In this document: positions 48,665 to 60,865 of the stretch, piece by piece
Numbering within the stretch: position 1 is the stretch's first letter
Layout: each line of letters opens with the position of its first letter
Source of the DNA: Margaritifera margaritifera
Lineage: Eukaryota; Mollusca; Bivalvia; Unionida; Margaritiferidae
Length of the DNA stretch: 64,000 nucleotides
Direction: 5' to 3'
Assembly: GCA_029931535.1 (NCBI GenBank)
Contig: JAQPZY010000806.1
Location: forward strand, 306,001-370,000
Notes under the pieces: model-generated
The model's database searches: none
Seen by the model: only the letters and a program-made list of their open reading frames with translations
What the model was told of the DNA's origin: nothing
Made by a program: the position numbers and the translations under genes

Positions 48665-49870
48665 CTGTTATACCTGGAAGGGTGAAACTTGGTGAAGAGA
48701 TGCATATTCAGTACTAGATCTTCATCACAAAAAATATGTAACTATGACCCATATGGAACGTTTACTGACTTGGGTTAAATTTTGTGTTGTAAGTTTATTT
48801 CTCAAACTCTGAATCGTCAAACTAGATGACTGTATGCATCTCTAATAGTACCACATTTTTACAGCAAAAGAAGGTCACTGTGACTTAAATTTCACATTAT
48901 ATTGGCTTAGGATAAATATTTGCATTAAGCTCATGACAACATAGATGTTTTTGCATCATGTATACCTAATTTTGTTACCTGGAATCATGAAACTTGGTGA
49001 GAGGATGCATGTTGATGACTACTGCACCCTCACCACAAACATTGTACATTGTAACCCATATTTCACGCTTCACTGACTTTTGGTTACATTTTATATTGTA
49101 ACCGTTCACATTAGAATCATTAAACCAGATGATTGAATACACCCCTTAAAAAAGATCACTGTGACCTACATTTCACATTTTACTGGCTTAGGTTAAGTTT
49201 TTGTGTTTAGCTTATGACCACATATTTTTGGACCACGCTATGTACATACTACTCCATCTAGAATCATGACATTTTGCAAGGGAATGCATCGTGATGAGCA
49301 ATGCTGCCTCATTGCAGATATAGGTCATTATGGCCCACATTCTATGACTTGGATCAAGTTTGTGCTTGTTAATTTCTTAGGGACTCCTCCTGCTAGAATT
49401 GTGAAATTGATGATGACATGCATCTCTGTTAGAACCACACCCTTACAACAAACGAAGCTCATTGTGAGCTATATTTCCTTTTTTACTGGTTTTGGTTAAA
49501 TCTTTGCGTTTTGCTCATGACCAGATGAGTTTTGGCATGCTATTTTGTTCTGTCCCAGAATCATGAAACTTTGTGAGAAAATGCATCTTGATAAGTACTA
49601 CATACTAGAAACAAAAGAAGTAATTGTGACATACTTTACATGGTTCGCTGACTTTTGTGAAATTTTGTGGTTTTTTTTTAAAGGTACTTTGTTGGTGCTG
49701 TTTATGCTATAATCATGAAACTTGATAATATAATGCATCTCTGTTAGTACTAAAGTTTTACAACAATAGGTCACTGTGACCTGCATTTTATACTTTACTA
49801 ACATGGGTTAAGTATCTGTGTTTAGCTCATGACCACATATCTTTGTACATGCTATGTACATCCTAGCCCA
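48665..49870. repeat. ~300-bp higher-order repeat, four copies of a two-part unit
   Basis: Alternating ~150-bp subunits. Type A starts GAATCATGAAACTTGGTGAG (near 48672, 48982, 49262, 49558). Type B carries a 6-3-6 palindrome and ends in a GTTTAGCTCATGACCACATA-like stretch. Copies are diverged from each other, so the array is old. Open frames within it are incidental. Confidence 0.88.
49768..49782. promoter_or_regulatory. Perfect nuclear-receptor-type palindrome (IR3)
   Basis: AGGTCACTGTGACCT, two AGGTCA half-sites inverted with a 3-base spacer: the consensus of an estrogen-response-type element. Related palindromes at equivalent positions of the other B subunits: 48872 (AGGTCACTGTGACTT), 49153 (AGATCACTGTGACCT), 49456 (AGCTCATTGTGAGCT). 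Binding is not shown by sequence alone. Confidence 0.4.
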
Positions 49871-50059
49871 CACAGAATACACTTTATGACAGTGCAATTA
49901 TAAGAAGGAAAACATATTTTCATTTAATGAGAAACTTTATTTTTACTATGCATTGTATATTGTGATAGGTTGTAAATAAATGAGTAAAGGAATTAGATGA
50001 GTGAACTGCATGCATTTCAAATGGGGCCTATACTATTGTGGCTAATCAAAGTAATTATT

Positions 50060-50370
50060 AATGCGTGAACTATGATTCTACTAGTGCTCATACTGGCTGT
50101 CATTCCAATGTTACTCAAAGCCTGTGACTTTCACCTAGTAAAATATGACTTCTAGGGTTGGACAATGATTATAGCTTCTCAAGCATATTTTAAGAACAAT
50201 GATTTTTAAAAAAAGCAAAACATTATTAATCTTTATTTTTATGAAAAATGTTATATATGTTTTCATCAACTCATTATTGCACCTCTACTTTGATATCATA
50301 GAAAACAATGTTGTTTTTTTATTGTTGGATGTTCTTTATGCCCTGTCATAGGGGCCAACATTTCGTTGTC
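50060..50370 (-). repeat. Dispersed repeat, inverted partner of 13.1-13.5 kb
   Basis: The reverse complement carries GACAGGGCATAAA, a middle AT-rich part and GGCTTTGAGTAACATTGG...GACAGCCAG, in the same order as 13260-13485. Confidence 0.7.
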
Positions 50371-50399
50371 AAGATCACTTTAGTCTGATTTCTTTTCTG

Positions 50400-51490
50400 C
50401 ATGATAATTAATTTTCTACAGTGGCTACTGGAGACTAATAATAGCTTCAAAGAGGTGAGCTATATAATCGTTGATTGCATTCTGGTTACATACCCTATTG
50501 CATTCTGGTTTCATATTCTATTTCCAGTTTTTAAGTAAATTCTTGGTCTTTGCCTTAGGAATTAAAGGCTCGGTCAGTGCGTAACAAGCATTAATATTGT
50601 TTACTTAAGCTGACTTATATACATCTTGATAACTGAGGAGGCAAATAACCACAAATAAGATGAAATATTCATTTCGGCAAAATTGAGAACACAATCATCA
50701 CTTTTAACAATAAACTTCTTTCATATAGATATAATTTTACTTTGAGTTTTAGAAAGCCGAATCTGAATCTGTTTACGAAAATAATCAGAAATAATTGCAA
50801 CTGAGAGATTTCGTTATCAAGATCGTACGACCAAATATGGATTTTGATGCCACGCAGATGAAGAGATGCATTTGGGGTTATTTCAAAGATGTCGTAACTC
50901 ACCAACGGTTATTTCCCTCCAATTACTGAATACATTATTTATGAAATGATACCTTGCACCTCTGACTATTTGGCACATAGAATACATAGATGTTTGAAAT
51001 TTTCTGTCCATTAGAAAACACGGACGATCTTGGATAATAATCAAAAGCGAATATGGTGTACAACACGTGAATGCGCGTGCGCTACGTTGAGTCGATATAT
51101 GATAAGATTTGTTTTACATGCTGACAACAGAATATTTAACTAGTTTCCTTGCCTTATACGGAAAAGACAATTTGTTGATTTATTCTACATGCAAGCGAAA
51201 GTGCGTCATAGATAGAGACATGCTAGTTAACCGCTTATAATACAACGTGTAGGAAGGAAGTAAACAGATCTCGTTTCATGGAGTGCATGATGGTTTGGAA
51301 ACGATCTCGCTTACACGGCATTAAGAAAAATAATGTAACCCGTGCCGATGATCGATAAAATTGGTAAAATTGGGAAAGAAAGAGACGAAAAACAGTTCAT
51401 GCACGGTTTTAGGCGATGCCTAGATTCCGATAACTTGCAGTTTTTTGAAGGATTGTATCAAGACAAGTTTTAGTTTTGGTCAAACTAACT
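50400..51490. other. No recognisable feature
   Basis: AT-rich. A 78-codon minus-strand frame at 50669-50905 has no recognisable domain. Confidence 0.35.
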
Positions 51491-51492
51491 CT

Positions 51493-51714
51493 TACCGTTT
51501 GGTCCTCGCTTATAAGTCGAGTTGAATTGCAAACTGCACAGACCCAGATTTTTTGTTGCATAATACGACGGCAGATCTCGGTCTATGCAGTATGTTAGGA
51601 GTAATCAGTAAAACAAACAACATAGACCCTGATCTGCTGTTGCATTATGCCACGGCAGATCAGGGTATATGTTGCTTGTAGTTGGACTGGATTTATAAGC
51701 CAGTTATGATGGTA
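51493..51714. mobile_element. Double-hairpin palindromic MITE, copy 3
   Basis: Same order as copy 2: outer end TACCGTTTGGTCCTCGCTTA; hairpin A (AAACTGCACAGACCCAGAT arm, loop decayed); spacer TAGGAGTAATCAGTAAAAC; hairpin B (AAACAACATAGACCCTGATC arm); and right outer end read inward TACCATCATAACTGGCTTAT. Confidence 0.85.
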
Positions 51715-51719
51715 ATTTT

Positions 51720-52420
51720 GATAATCGATATTTCATTAGTTTTTAGAGAGTATATTTAGAGTCCTCTCTATTAGATTTGTCTCTATAATGGGTGAAGTCC
51801 TTGGATGTACGAATATTTACCTAGAGGACGGTCAGATTTGGTTTGAATTTCGTTCACGGAGACTAGCTATCACTTATCGCATGTCCGAAAACACTAAGAA
51901 TTGTTTCATTGGATTTTTTGTCTCCTCTAAACGTTGCCTGTAGATCGTAATAAATCATATACATAATAATAGAATCGCGACTCCTTAACAACTTCATACC
52001 TTGATGATAAGATGTGTACTTTACAATGAATATGGGGTCATTGCGATGAAAGCAAGATTTCGTGCCGACATACCATGATAGTTGTGATCAACACAGAAAG
52101 AGTGTAATATCTGATAACATATTATACGCGCAAGGAAAATTGTGATAGCAAAGTTTGTTTGCCGATCAAAAGCCTTCGATATTTGGGCATTCGCTATCAG
52201 GAGTAAGTTCAACTTCATAAAATGTTATTAAATTTAATGGCAAATCTGACTTCTGAAATGTTTCTTATTAAACATATATTGAAAACATAATACAGCGAAT
52301 TTTTTTTAGTGACCTATATCAATTCTTGTTCGTAAGACAGACTATGTATAATATGTTGCTAATAGATACAAGGTCTAGCTCAAAAAACAACAAATTCATT
52401 AATTGATTATTTTTCAGAAG
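51720..52420. other. No recognisable feature
   Basis: AT-rich non-coding sequence; GA and G runs begin at 52420. Confidence 0.4.
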
Positions 52421-52806
52421 AGAGAGAGAGAGAGGGGGGGGGGGGTCAGTATTAATCACCTGGCTGGTGCCGCGGGTGACAGGGAGAGAGAGAAAGAGGC
52501 CTATTATTATATTATTAATCACCTGGCTGGTGCTGAGGGCGACAAGGAGAGAGAGGCCCAGTATTAATCACCTGGCTGGTACTGAGGGCGAGATGCCCAG
52601 TATTATCACCTGGCTGGTGCTGACGGCGACATGGAGAGAGAGAGAGGGGGGGGGGGGCGGGGCAAGTATTAATCACCCGGCTGGTGCTGATGGTAGCAGG
52701 GAGAAAGAGGCCTAGTATTAATCATCTGACTGGTGATGAGAGCGACATGGAGAGAAAAGCCCAGTGTTAATCATCTGGCTCTGGGCGACATGGAAAGAGA
52801 GAGGTC
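52421..52806. repeat. Minisatellite, 40-65 bp x ~7, with GA and G runs
   Basis: Repeats of TATTAATCACCTGGCTGGTG followed by variable-length GAGAG tracts and two G runs (52435-52445 and about 52647-52658). Unit length varies through the GA part. Confidence 0.92.
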
Positions 52807-52985
52807 CAGCTTGGCATATCAACATATTTTGTGTAACTGATTCATAATGTAGTTCTGAGCTGTTATAAGTTACTTATTTAATTAATTATTATTATTATAT
52901 AACCGCCCAGCCTCACTGAGTTGTTCCAGTTGATCGTCTACAACAGGTAATCTCTAGAATTCCTAAATAAGAAATCTCACAGACC

Positions 52986-53628
52986 TTTTAGTATTGACAT
53001 TTGCCGGTGTGTTGGCATTTACCTTTTAGTATTGACATTTGCCGGTGTGTTGGCATTTACCTTTCAGTATTGACATTTGCCGGTGTGTAGGCATTTACCT
53101 TTCAGTATTGACATTTGTCGGTGTGTTGGCATTTACCTTTCAGTATTGACATTTGCGGTGTGTTGGCATTTACCTTTTAGTATTGACATTTGCCGGTATG
53201 TTGGCATTTACCTTTTAGTATTGACATTTCCCGGTGTGTTGGCATTTACCTTTTAGTATTGACATTTGCCGGTGTGTTGGCATTTACCTTATAGTATTGA
53301 CATTTGCCGGTGTGTTGGCGTTTACCTTTCAGTATTGACATTTGCCGGTGTGTAGGCATTTACCTTTTAGTATTGACATTTGCCGGTGTGTAGGCATTTA
53401 CCTTTTAGTATTGACATTTGCCGGTGTGTTGGCATTTACCTTTTGATATTGCCATTTGCCAGTGTGTTGGCATTTACCTTTCAGTATTGCCGTTTGCCGG
53501 TGTGTTGGCATTTACCTTTTAGTATTGACATTTGCCAGTCTGTTGGCATTTACCTTTCAGTATTGCCGTTTGCCAGTGTGTAGGCATTTACCTTTTAGTA
53601 TTGACATTTACCGGTGTGTTGGCATTTA
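52986..53628. repeat. Minisatellite, 38 bp x 17
   Basis: Units TTTTAGTATTGACATTTGCC plus 18 bp. Seventeen units with scattered substitutions (CAG/TAG, GTGTAGG/GTGTTGG). Confidence 0.97.
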
Positions 53629-53750
53629 GGTCTGTTCAGACTTTAACAAAATCTAAGATAATTCTTCGGTTAATTACACATTTAAAACATAATTGTTATC
53701 ATCATTTTTTTGAGAATTCATTTTGTATACAAATCTTATAGGTAGAGGAA

Positions 53751-53751
<1 letters not shown>

Positions 53752-53792
<41 letters not shown>

Positions 53793-53806
53793 GGGGGGGG
53801 GGGGGG
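53752..53806. repeat. (GT)n microsatellite plus G run
   Basis: About 19 GT units, then AA, then 14 G. Confidence 0.95.
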
Positions 53807-53840
53807 CATTGGCCAACATCATGCCAACTACTATTTTTAG

Positions 53841-53938
53841 GTACATCTTTTAGACCAATGATAGGAGGCGGTCCAAGTGGATTGCATTCCGTGCAGACTA
53901 AACACTTGCATCATTTTCACCATGTAATTTTGCAATAA
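53841..53938 (+). CDS. Possible short terminal exon
   Basis: After an acceptor ACTATTTTTAG the frame reads GTSFRPMIGGGPSGLHSVQT and KHLHHFHHVILQ, then TAA. The stop overlaps an AATAAA word (53934-53939). Composition is protein-like but short, and nothing upstream connects to it. It may be chance. Confidence 0.25.
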
Positions 53939-54145
53939 AAGCTGATAATAGTGTTTAATGCATGGCACCAGCTACGAAAATAAAGTATACCCGTTGAATT
54001 TAACCCAGAAAAAAGTTGAACACAAAACTCAGGAAGAATTATCTGCTGGCATGACTCTACCGCAGTAAATATTGCGATAGTCAGACCTTGTTTTATTATA
54101 TAAAAGGGAACGATCCAGGGGACAAAAATGTATAAGCCTTTTTAA

Positions 54146-55796
54146 GGGCTATTGGTAATGCGAATAGGCTTAACAGGGTGGGTGGGTGTGGTATAGCCAT
54201 ATATCACTTATAGTACGCAATAAGTGAAAAGATATAAATTAATAACTTTAAAAAACTGTAATTTAAATGTGCATGTACAATCTGTTTTGCGGAAAAGATA
54301 TTTATAAGAGTTAAAATAGGAAATTTGATACTGCAAATTAAGCGCAATAGATCACGGCATTGCGATATTATTGAGCTATTGCTTTGTAATTATCGTGTTG
54401 CATGAAGACTAAGCAAGATGCAACGAGAGTTACATTTTTCATATACACTGAGCCTTGCGTACAATGCATGTGGCAAACGTCACAATTCAATGTAATGGGG
54501 GCTGCCATATTTGTCTTCTCCAGTTTACCCGGTTCCATGACTGACAGTCATATTTTACGCATGTCCGTAACCCGATGGCTATGAAACTATCCATATTGAA
54601 AGTACACTTGCGGATAGTTCTATTAATAGCGATGAAAATTCCTAAACATTCCTGAAATACATACTATGAAACAACTTATTTGCGTGTTAACATTTTACTT
54701 ATTTTCCGCTCTTCTTTCGCCGCAAGTGGTTCTGTAAATATTACTCCGCTGAAGTTTATATCTTCATGTATTATCAGTCCTCCGTTCTTAATACCCGTCT
54801 AAAGATGATGGAAAGTATTTGACATTAGCTAATTATCCTAAATAAACCTTATATGTATGCATAAATGGGATATATATTGAATTTGCTTGTAAGTATGATA
54901 ACGATTGTAGTTGTTGTATGTGTTTCCGCTAGTGTGTGAGAAGGCACTTCACCTAATGCCAATGTGTAGTTCAAATTAAGAAAAAGACAAATTTGAAAAA
55001 AATTACAAACTGATCAGGTAAGATATATGAGCCGATGCATGCTTTAGAAGAAGGTACTACGTTCGATTCTGGTGGATGTTACGATTGTCAATAATCGTGA
55101 ATTGTAAACTAAGTGTAGCGCAACATTCTTAGTGACAGTGAATATGACATGTATACATGTATATATCCAAGTGCTTTTCTACAGTGGATTTTACAGCGTG
55201 TCGAATAAATAAACCTCGTTTAAATATAAAAAGACGGAGAATATACAAATATTCCAGACTATTAATTTCGGGGATCATCGTAATGTTTTAGGACTGAAAA
55301 TTGTGTCATTAATGTTATCACCAAAACACATGTACAATTTTGTCATTCTCTTCATCATAAAATGCTGCCTATGGCTAGTGCAGGCCTCCCGACCTTTTCT
55401 TAGGAACTACTGTCAAGGTTGTTCACGGCTGACAAAACTCCATTTTATTTGAAAACAGTATGTGCAGAAAAACAGCTCATGTTCAATTTATGCAAGTTTT
55501 TATACAAAATCCACTTCTCCTTGCCACTAAATGGATTATTCATAAGTGTCAGTGACATTTCTTTTTCACTGCATACAGACTCCATATTGATGTACACTGC
55601 ATCAAAGTCTGTGGACAAAAAGGTATGGAATTGTTTTTATGATTAAGTTTTTCTTTGACACACTCACAGGTAAATGTTACAGGATACTTAACTGAAAGAA
55701 ATGAGACAGAACTGTTACCATAATTTTTAGCCATTTCTTCACAATCAGAGTACCACCCCCACCCACCTGTACTGAATTGTGCATTACCAATAGCGC
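54146..55796. mobile_element. DNA transposon with ~50-bp TIRs and TTAA flanks, 1651 bp
   Basis: The left end GGGCTATTGGTAATGCGAAT runs on to GGTGGGTGGGTGTGGTA. The right end read inward is GCGCTATTGGTAATGCACAA...GGTGGGTGGGGGTGGTA. Both sides are bordered by TTAA (54142-54145 and 55797-55800). A third copy of this end lies alone at 13550. TTAA is the target of piggyBac and Kolobok, but the ends do not look like classical piggyBac and a fragment inside resembles a Harbinger transposase, so the superfamily is open. Confidence 0.75.
54430..54584 (+). pseudogene. PIF/Harbinger-like transposase fragment
   Basis: The frame reads CVQCMWQTSQFNVMGAAIFV, then FSSLPGSMTDSHILRMSV and a stop after WL. The (F)NV...F...PGSxxDSxI(L/F)xxS pattern is the second-aspartate block of PIF/Harbinger nucleases, where PGS-x-HDS is usual; here histidine is T. 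About 45 residues remain inside the TIR element. Confidence 0.5.
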
Positions 55797-55806
55797 TTAA
55801 CTTCAA
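55549..55806 (-). other. Open frame at the right end of the TIR element
   Basis: An 85-codon frame begins inside the right TIR and includes GWGWYSDCEEMAKNYGNS and KYPVTFTCECVKEKL. It has more protein character than most frames here, and could be a remnant of a host or transposon protein picked up by the element. Not recognised. Confidence 0.3.
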
Positions 55807-56026
55807 GCTCTTGTGCCAATATTGCAGTGTCTGCTGAGTTTAGTGATACCAGTGTACAAGTTTGAGTCATTAAACCCATGAATGGCACACAAAACAATTT
55901 TGCACCTAAATTTATGTTTAAAACTTATAAATATAACCTGAAAGAAAGATATCTGCGGGGCTATCTAAAACTTTTTAAGAAGAAAAATAGAAGATTACGG
56001 ACCTAGCTGCTTTGAGCAAAGAGAGT

Positions 56027-56654
56027 ATATTCTGTACAAAATAAAACTGCAGTATATGCATTACAAATAAATTCTGTACCAAATAAAACTGCAGTATATG
56101 CATTACAAATAAATTCTGTACCAAATAAAACTGCATTATATGCATTACAAATAAATTATGTACAACATAAAACTGCTGTATATGCATTACAAATAAATTC
56201 TGTACAAAATAAAACTGCTGTATATGCATTACAAATAAATTCTGTACCAAATAAAACTGCATTATATGCATTACAAATAAATTATGTACAACATAAAACT
56301 GCTGTATATGCATTACAAATAAATTCTGTACCAAATAAAACTGCATTATATGCATTACAAATAAATTATGTACAACATAAAACTGCTGTATATGCATTAC
56401 AAATAAATTCTGTACCAAATAAAACTGCAGTATATGCATTACAAATAAATTCTGTACAAAATAAAACTGCAGTATATGCATTACAAATAAATTATATACA
56501 AAATAAAACTGCAGTATATGCATTACAAATATATTCTGTACCAAATAAAACTGCAGTATATGCATTACAAATAAATTCTGTACAAAATAAAACTGCAGTA
56601 TATGCATTACAAATATATTCTGTACCAAATAAAACTGCAGTATATGCATTACAA
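56027..56654. repeat. Minisatellite, 42 bp x 15
   Basis: Units ATTCTGTACCAAATAAAACT plus 22 bp. Three unit types recur in a fixed order in the middle (GCATTATATG type, ATTATGTACAACAT type, ATTCTGTACAAAAT type), so there is a higher-order repeat. As 42 is 14 codons, a 224-codon minus-strand frame stays open; I treat it as an artefact. Confidence 0.96.
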
Positions 56655-56659
56655 GTTAT

Positions 56660-59600
56660 TGATTAACAACATAAAGGTTAAGATATTCAATTTCTACTGC
56701 AGTCAGTGAAGTTTTACATTTGCATTTTGTTTTCAACCTTTCTGATTTTTGGGAAAATTACATTCACGGAAACACGTGATATTTTAACTCAAAGCAACAT
56801 ATAGTTTAATAAACATATATGTCTTTTATATTCAGTATCTTTCTCTATTCATTTTTATTATCAAATTAAAGTACACTTTTACACACTTTACTGAAAATGT
56901 ATTCAGTAAAAAGGGTAGTAAAGAAGAAAAATGCAAACTTTTTCACTGGAATAGTTTGCAGCTGATTAGTGAGACATAATTCGAGTACTCAGTTTTTGAT
57001 TATGCTGCTTTTCTTACTTTCAGCATAATATGGCCAACATTTTAAAGGGAGTAAAAATATGTCCCTTATCACAACTTGTCCTTTAAAAGGGGGTCAAAAA
57101 TGTCCCCTATCACACCTTGTCCTTTTTTTCACATGGCTTGATTTTCAGGAACAAGTTCATAATTGTTTGTAGCCTTTTACTTCAAAAAAGTGGTTATTAA
57201 ATTCTTAACTGTGGGCTCAAAGATGTCATTTCTAATTTTGTGTTCCAATAAAACCTTACCGACCTCCGTGTTGCCTTTTCGGCCGTATACGTGACATAAC
57301 TTTGTAAAATGTATCGCCCGTATATGTGACATAACTTTGTAAAATGTACCGCCCGAAACGTACTGAAGCTCTAAAGTAAAATGACTTTGAAGTCTTACTA
57401 CTGACAGAAAGACTAAAATTACAGTTATTTCAGGCCCTTAGTGTAGAACAGCATGCACCACGAGAGTTCTTGATTCAGAATTCAAATTAATTTCGCTGAG
57501 CCGTATTGTTTATAATGCCTGTTTGCTACTTCCATAAAACCTTTTAAAAAATAGTGAATACAAGTTTTCAATACCTGTCCCTTCCATAAGAGTGATTAAG
57601 AATGCTGCATTGGTAATATAGATTTTTAAAAAAAATGCCGAATGAACGATTATTATCTACAGCAGGATGTTGAGTAACGTTCGTTAGTACTGATCAATAA
57701 ATACCACAGTACACAAATTTCCGTTAATACAGGTTTCCTAGATCCTACTTCTCTGTACAGTTTAGCGGGGCTTTTCTAGGAACCAATGAAATGCTATCGG
57801 CTTAAATAGGCTTCGGGACAAATGTAATTTGTTTTAAAAATAATTGGTATTTCGCCTGCTCGGATCAATCATATATGTTTTATGTTTTTAAAACAAGTAA
57901 GTATTAGGCGATGGCCATCTTTATTGCTCCTGGAATAAAAACGTCAGGTTAGTGCATTTAGCTCAAAATATGGATTTATTGAGAGTGAATTTAAAATCAT
58001 GACACAAAATGTGCATTTGTTTTACTACCACGGGTTTTCACATAGTCAACGGTTAATCTCAACAATTTTATCATAGATTGAAAAACATTGTGCTGATATA
58101 TTTATTCATAAAATGTCCAAAATGATATACCTATTTCTCATTTTGTCTTTTAAAAAGTTTCCATTCAATGACCTGTATCATGATTCTCGCATACAAGAAA
58201 ATGACATATAATAGGTTAAGTGATTATTTTTGCTAACATTATACGTAGACGATGTATTAAATGCATATTTAACTGTACGATGTCAACTGTACAATTCTTG
58301 TATATTTTTTTGTTATAGAACATTATGACGACTGCATAGTTAGTTTTTAAAACTGGAGACGTTACTGAAGTAAACTTACTAACACAAGGCTAGTGCCAGC
58401 AAATAATACATTTTCAGGAAACCAGCTAAGGAATGCTAACAGAAATTAAGTGATCTTTGGGGTCAGTATTTATTCTCCGGGTAAATTATATCTTTCTTGG
58501 TACTTATACCAGAAAGACATTAATGATTCGCACTACGACAAACGTGATGTTATGCGAGATTTCATACAGTGAAGCACAACGCAGTTTCTTGAAATTGCCT
58601 CCAATATTTTCAGTTGTCTCCAGCACAATCCTGACTATTTAGTGATGAGTAACTTTAGCCATCCATAAAAGGCATACAAAACTAAGATAAAAACAAAAGG
58701 AGTAAAATCTATCAAAGACAAAGTCAATTTTTATTTTTATATATAAACCTACATATTTTAAAAGGTCGTGAAGATCATCATAGGACGCATTGGAGGTCAA
58801 AAAGGTCTCTTGCAACATTGAGAAGGGTGCATCAGACTAGTCTGTATCCCAGAGCACGGAGAGTATTCAACAGAAACTGTGGGTCCAAGGGACAGTTTTT
58901 ATGCACAAATTTAATGCCGCATCCACTAGCCTAATATAAAAAATAATAAAAAATAAAATACACAAGTGAGGTCAAAAAGGTCCATATTTTTGGATAGTTA
59001 TATTAAAACAAAGCATACAAATATTATTCACTTGACCTGACAAGCCAATGGTAGTTCATAGCAAAAGAAGTTTATGCATCCCAACCCCTAATTTATACCT
59101 GCATTTTTCACTTCCAAAGGTCATTTTTGACACCAAGTGATACTTACGGTGCAAACACAAGCCCTTTTCCTATGTTATATTTCCGCAAAACATTGTGTAC
59201 TAAACAGCTTGATACAATTCAAAATAGATGCCATCCAAGCCGTTTTTGAGATATTCTTCTTGCCTTGAATCCTCATGTTTACTGCTATGGGTGGATAGCT
59301 CTGCTTCCTAGCCGACTATTGGTATTTCACTGTCTACATACTGTGAACTGAATACGGGAGGTGTACATGCCTCACATCATTTTGAAGAACAACACAAGCC
59401 CGAAACAACTAATTCACAAATATATCCATATCTTTAATTATTAAACAATAATAGCTCAAAAAGTCACATCATAGCCTTAAGTTAAGAAATTTACGAAACT
59501 GTCCACTGCCACCTTAGAATAATATTGCTATAGGTCTATATTTTATAATACGTTGCTATGCGAGGAGTTCCTGTCCTATCTGTCTCGTCTACTTAAGCAT

Positions 59601-59665
59601 CATGGTCAACAATGCTGTTTACCGATGTGTGAAAGTTAGGTTACTCTGACAAGCATACAGACGCA
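56660..59665. other. No recognisable gene
   Basis: A ~37-bp tandem duplicate with GTGACATAACTTTGTAAAAT lies at 57285-57355, and a diverged pair with ATGTCCC(T/C)TATCACA at about 57055-57120. Otherwise AT-rich. Confidence 0.45.
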
Positions 59666-59671
59666 TGTGAG

Positions 59672-59783
59672 GCACCGATTTTAAGTCAACAGCGTATGCC
59701 CTGATCTGCTGACTTGTTATGCGACGTTAGATCTGGGTGTACGCTGGTTACATATGGAGTTACGTTATATGCGGTTTACGGTA
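59672..59783. mobile_element. Single-hairpin relative of the double-hairpin MITE
   Basis: One hairpin only: the CAACAGCGTATGCCCTGATC arm pairs with the reverse of GATCTGGGTGTACGCTGGTT. The right outer end ATATGCGGTTTACGGTA is as in the other copies. At 112 bp it is half the size: either an ancestral form or a deletion product. Confidence 0.6.
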
Positions 59784-59784
59784 G

Positions 59785-60860
59785 ATGTACATCTGAGATA
59801 AATTGACTGTAGTTAAAGAGGCATATGAAACTAATGATTGAGTCCGTCAGGTTACTAGACGTCATTATTTAGTATGAATAAGAGAAACAGGTCCTATTGC
59901 ATGTACATGTACTTACATAATATTACATATGACTCTGGAAGAAGTACTCTCAAGCTAACAAATAAACACGATTTCCTTGTAAATGTGTGCAGTGGACTTC
60001 GTTTTAACCTTCACGGTAATAAAGTACGAAAAAGATATGGTCGAATTACTGGTTAAATCAACCACCATTAATCGATATGCAGGTACTGTTGCAGACTGTG
60101 TAAGTAGCCAATGTGAAAATTAAGATATGAAGACATTAGTCTGAGGAAATTGCCTTCACCAAACATTTGTTTTGCCTAATTGACTTTCTCTAGACAATAG
60201 TTTTTGTGATGACTTAAATGGAAATGCAAAACCGTAAACTTGGTAAACAACAGGGACCCATATCTGTATGTAATGAATATTAATCAACAATTGTTTACGC
60301 TTTCTGGATCGATCAGTCTAAATACAATAATAATGAGAATTCATGGATACGAGGGTGATGTAAAGATGTTTTTTCACATGGAAACGAGGGTGATGTGAAG
60401 ATGTTTTTTCACAGAGTTAGCTTCTATACATGCTAGGCTTTATATTCACACTTATTATCGCCTCTTTTTTACAGCTGTTTAATTAATCGTATATTCATTA
60501 GCATAAAGTAAAGTTGAATGCTACCATACTATGATTTACCATAAGGAAATCTTACCATGCAACATATTTTTTAATAAATCTTATCACCAAAAGCAAGAAA
60601 ACAATATCATGAATTAAAACTTCCCTCATTTTCTAACCAATATTGTCGAATATTAACTTTTTCTTTATTGATCAATCAACGGTCCTCTGCAGCAAAAAGT
60701 TCAAAATAAAGTGTAATTACGAATGCAATGCCATTTACTCATAGGGGATGTTGAATCATTCCACTGTTCCCCAAAAGATATGAAAAGATCAACAGTGCGC
60801 CAGCTCACGGAATTTCCTTTCATGAAAGTTTCTTAGATTCTATCACCATACCTATTACAA
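59785..60860. other. No recognisable gene
   Basis: A ~34-bp tandem duplicate with GAGGGTGATGTGAAGATG lies at 60350-60412. Short frame 59874-60056 not supported. Confidence 0.4.
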
Positions 60861-60865
60861 GGACT

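Noticed and set aside
55975..56649. 224-codon minus-strand ORF, the longest in the window
   Set aside because: Made of 14-residue repeats from a 42-bp array; open by arithmetic, with no flanking coding sequence.
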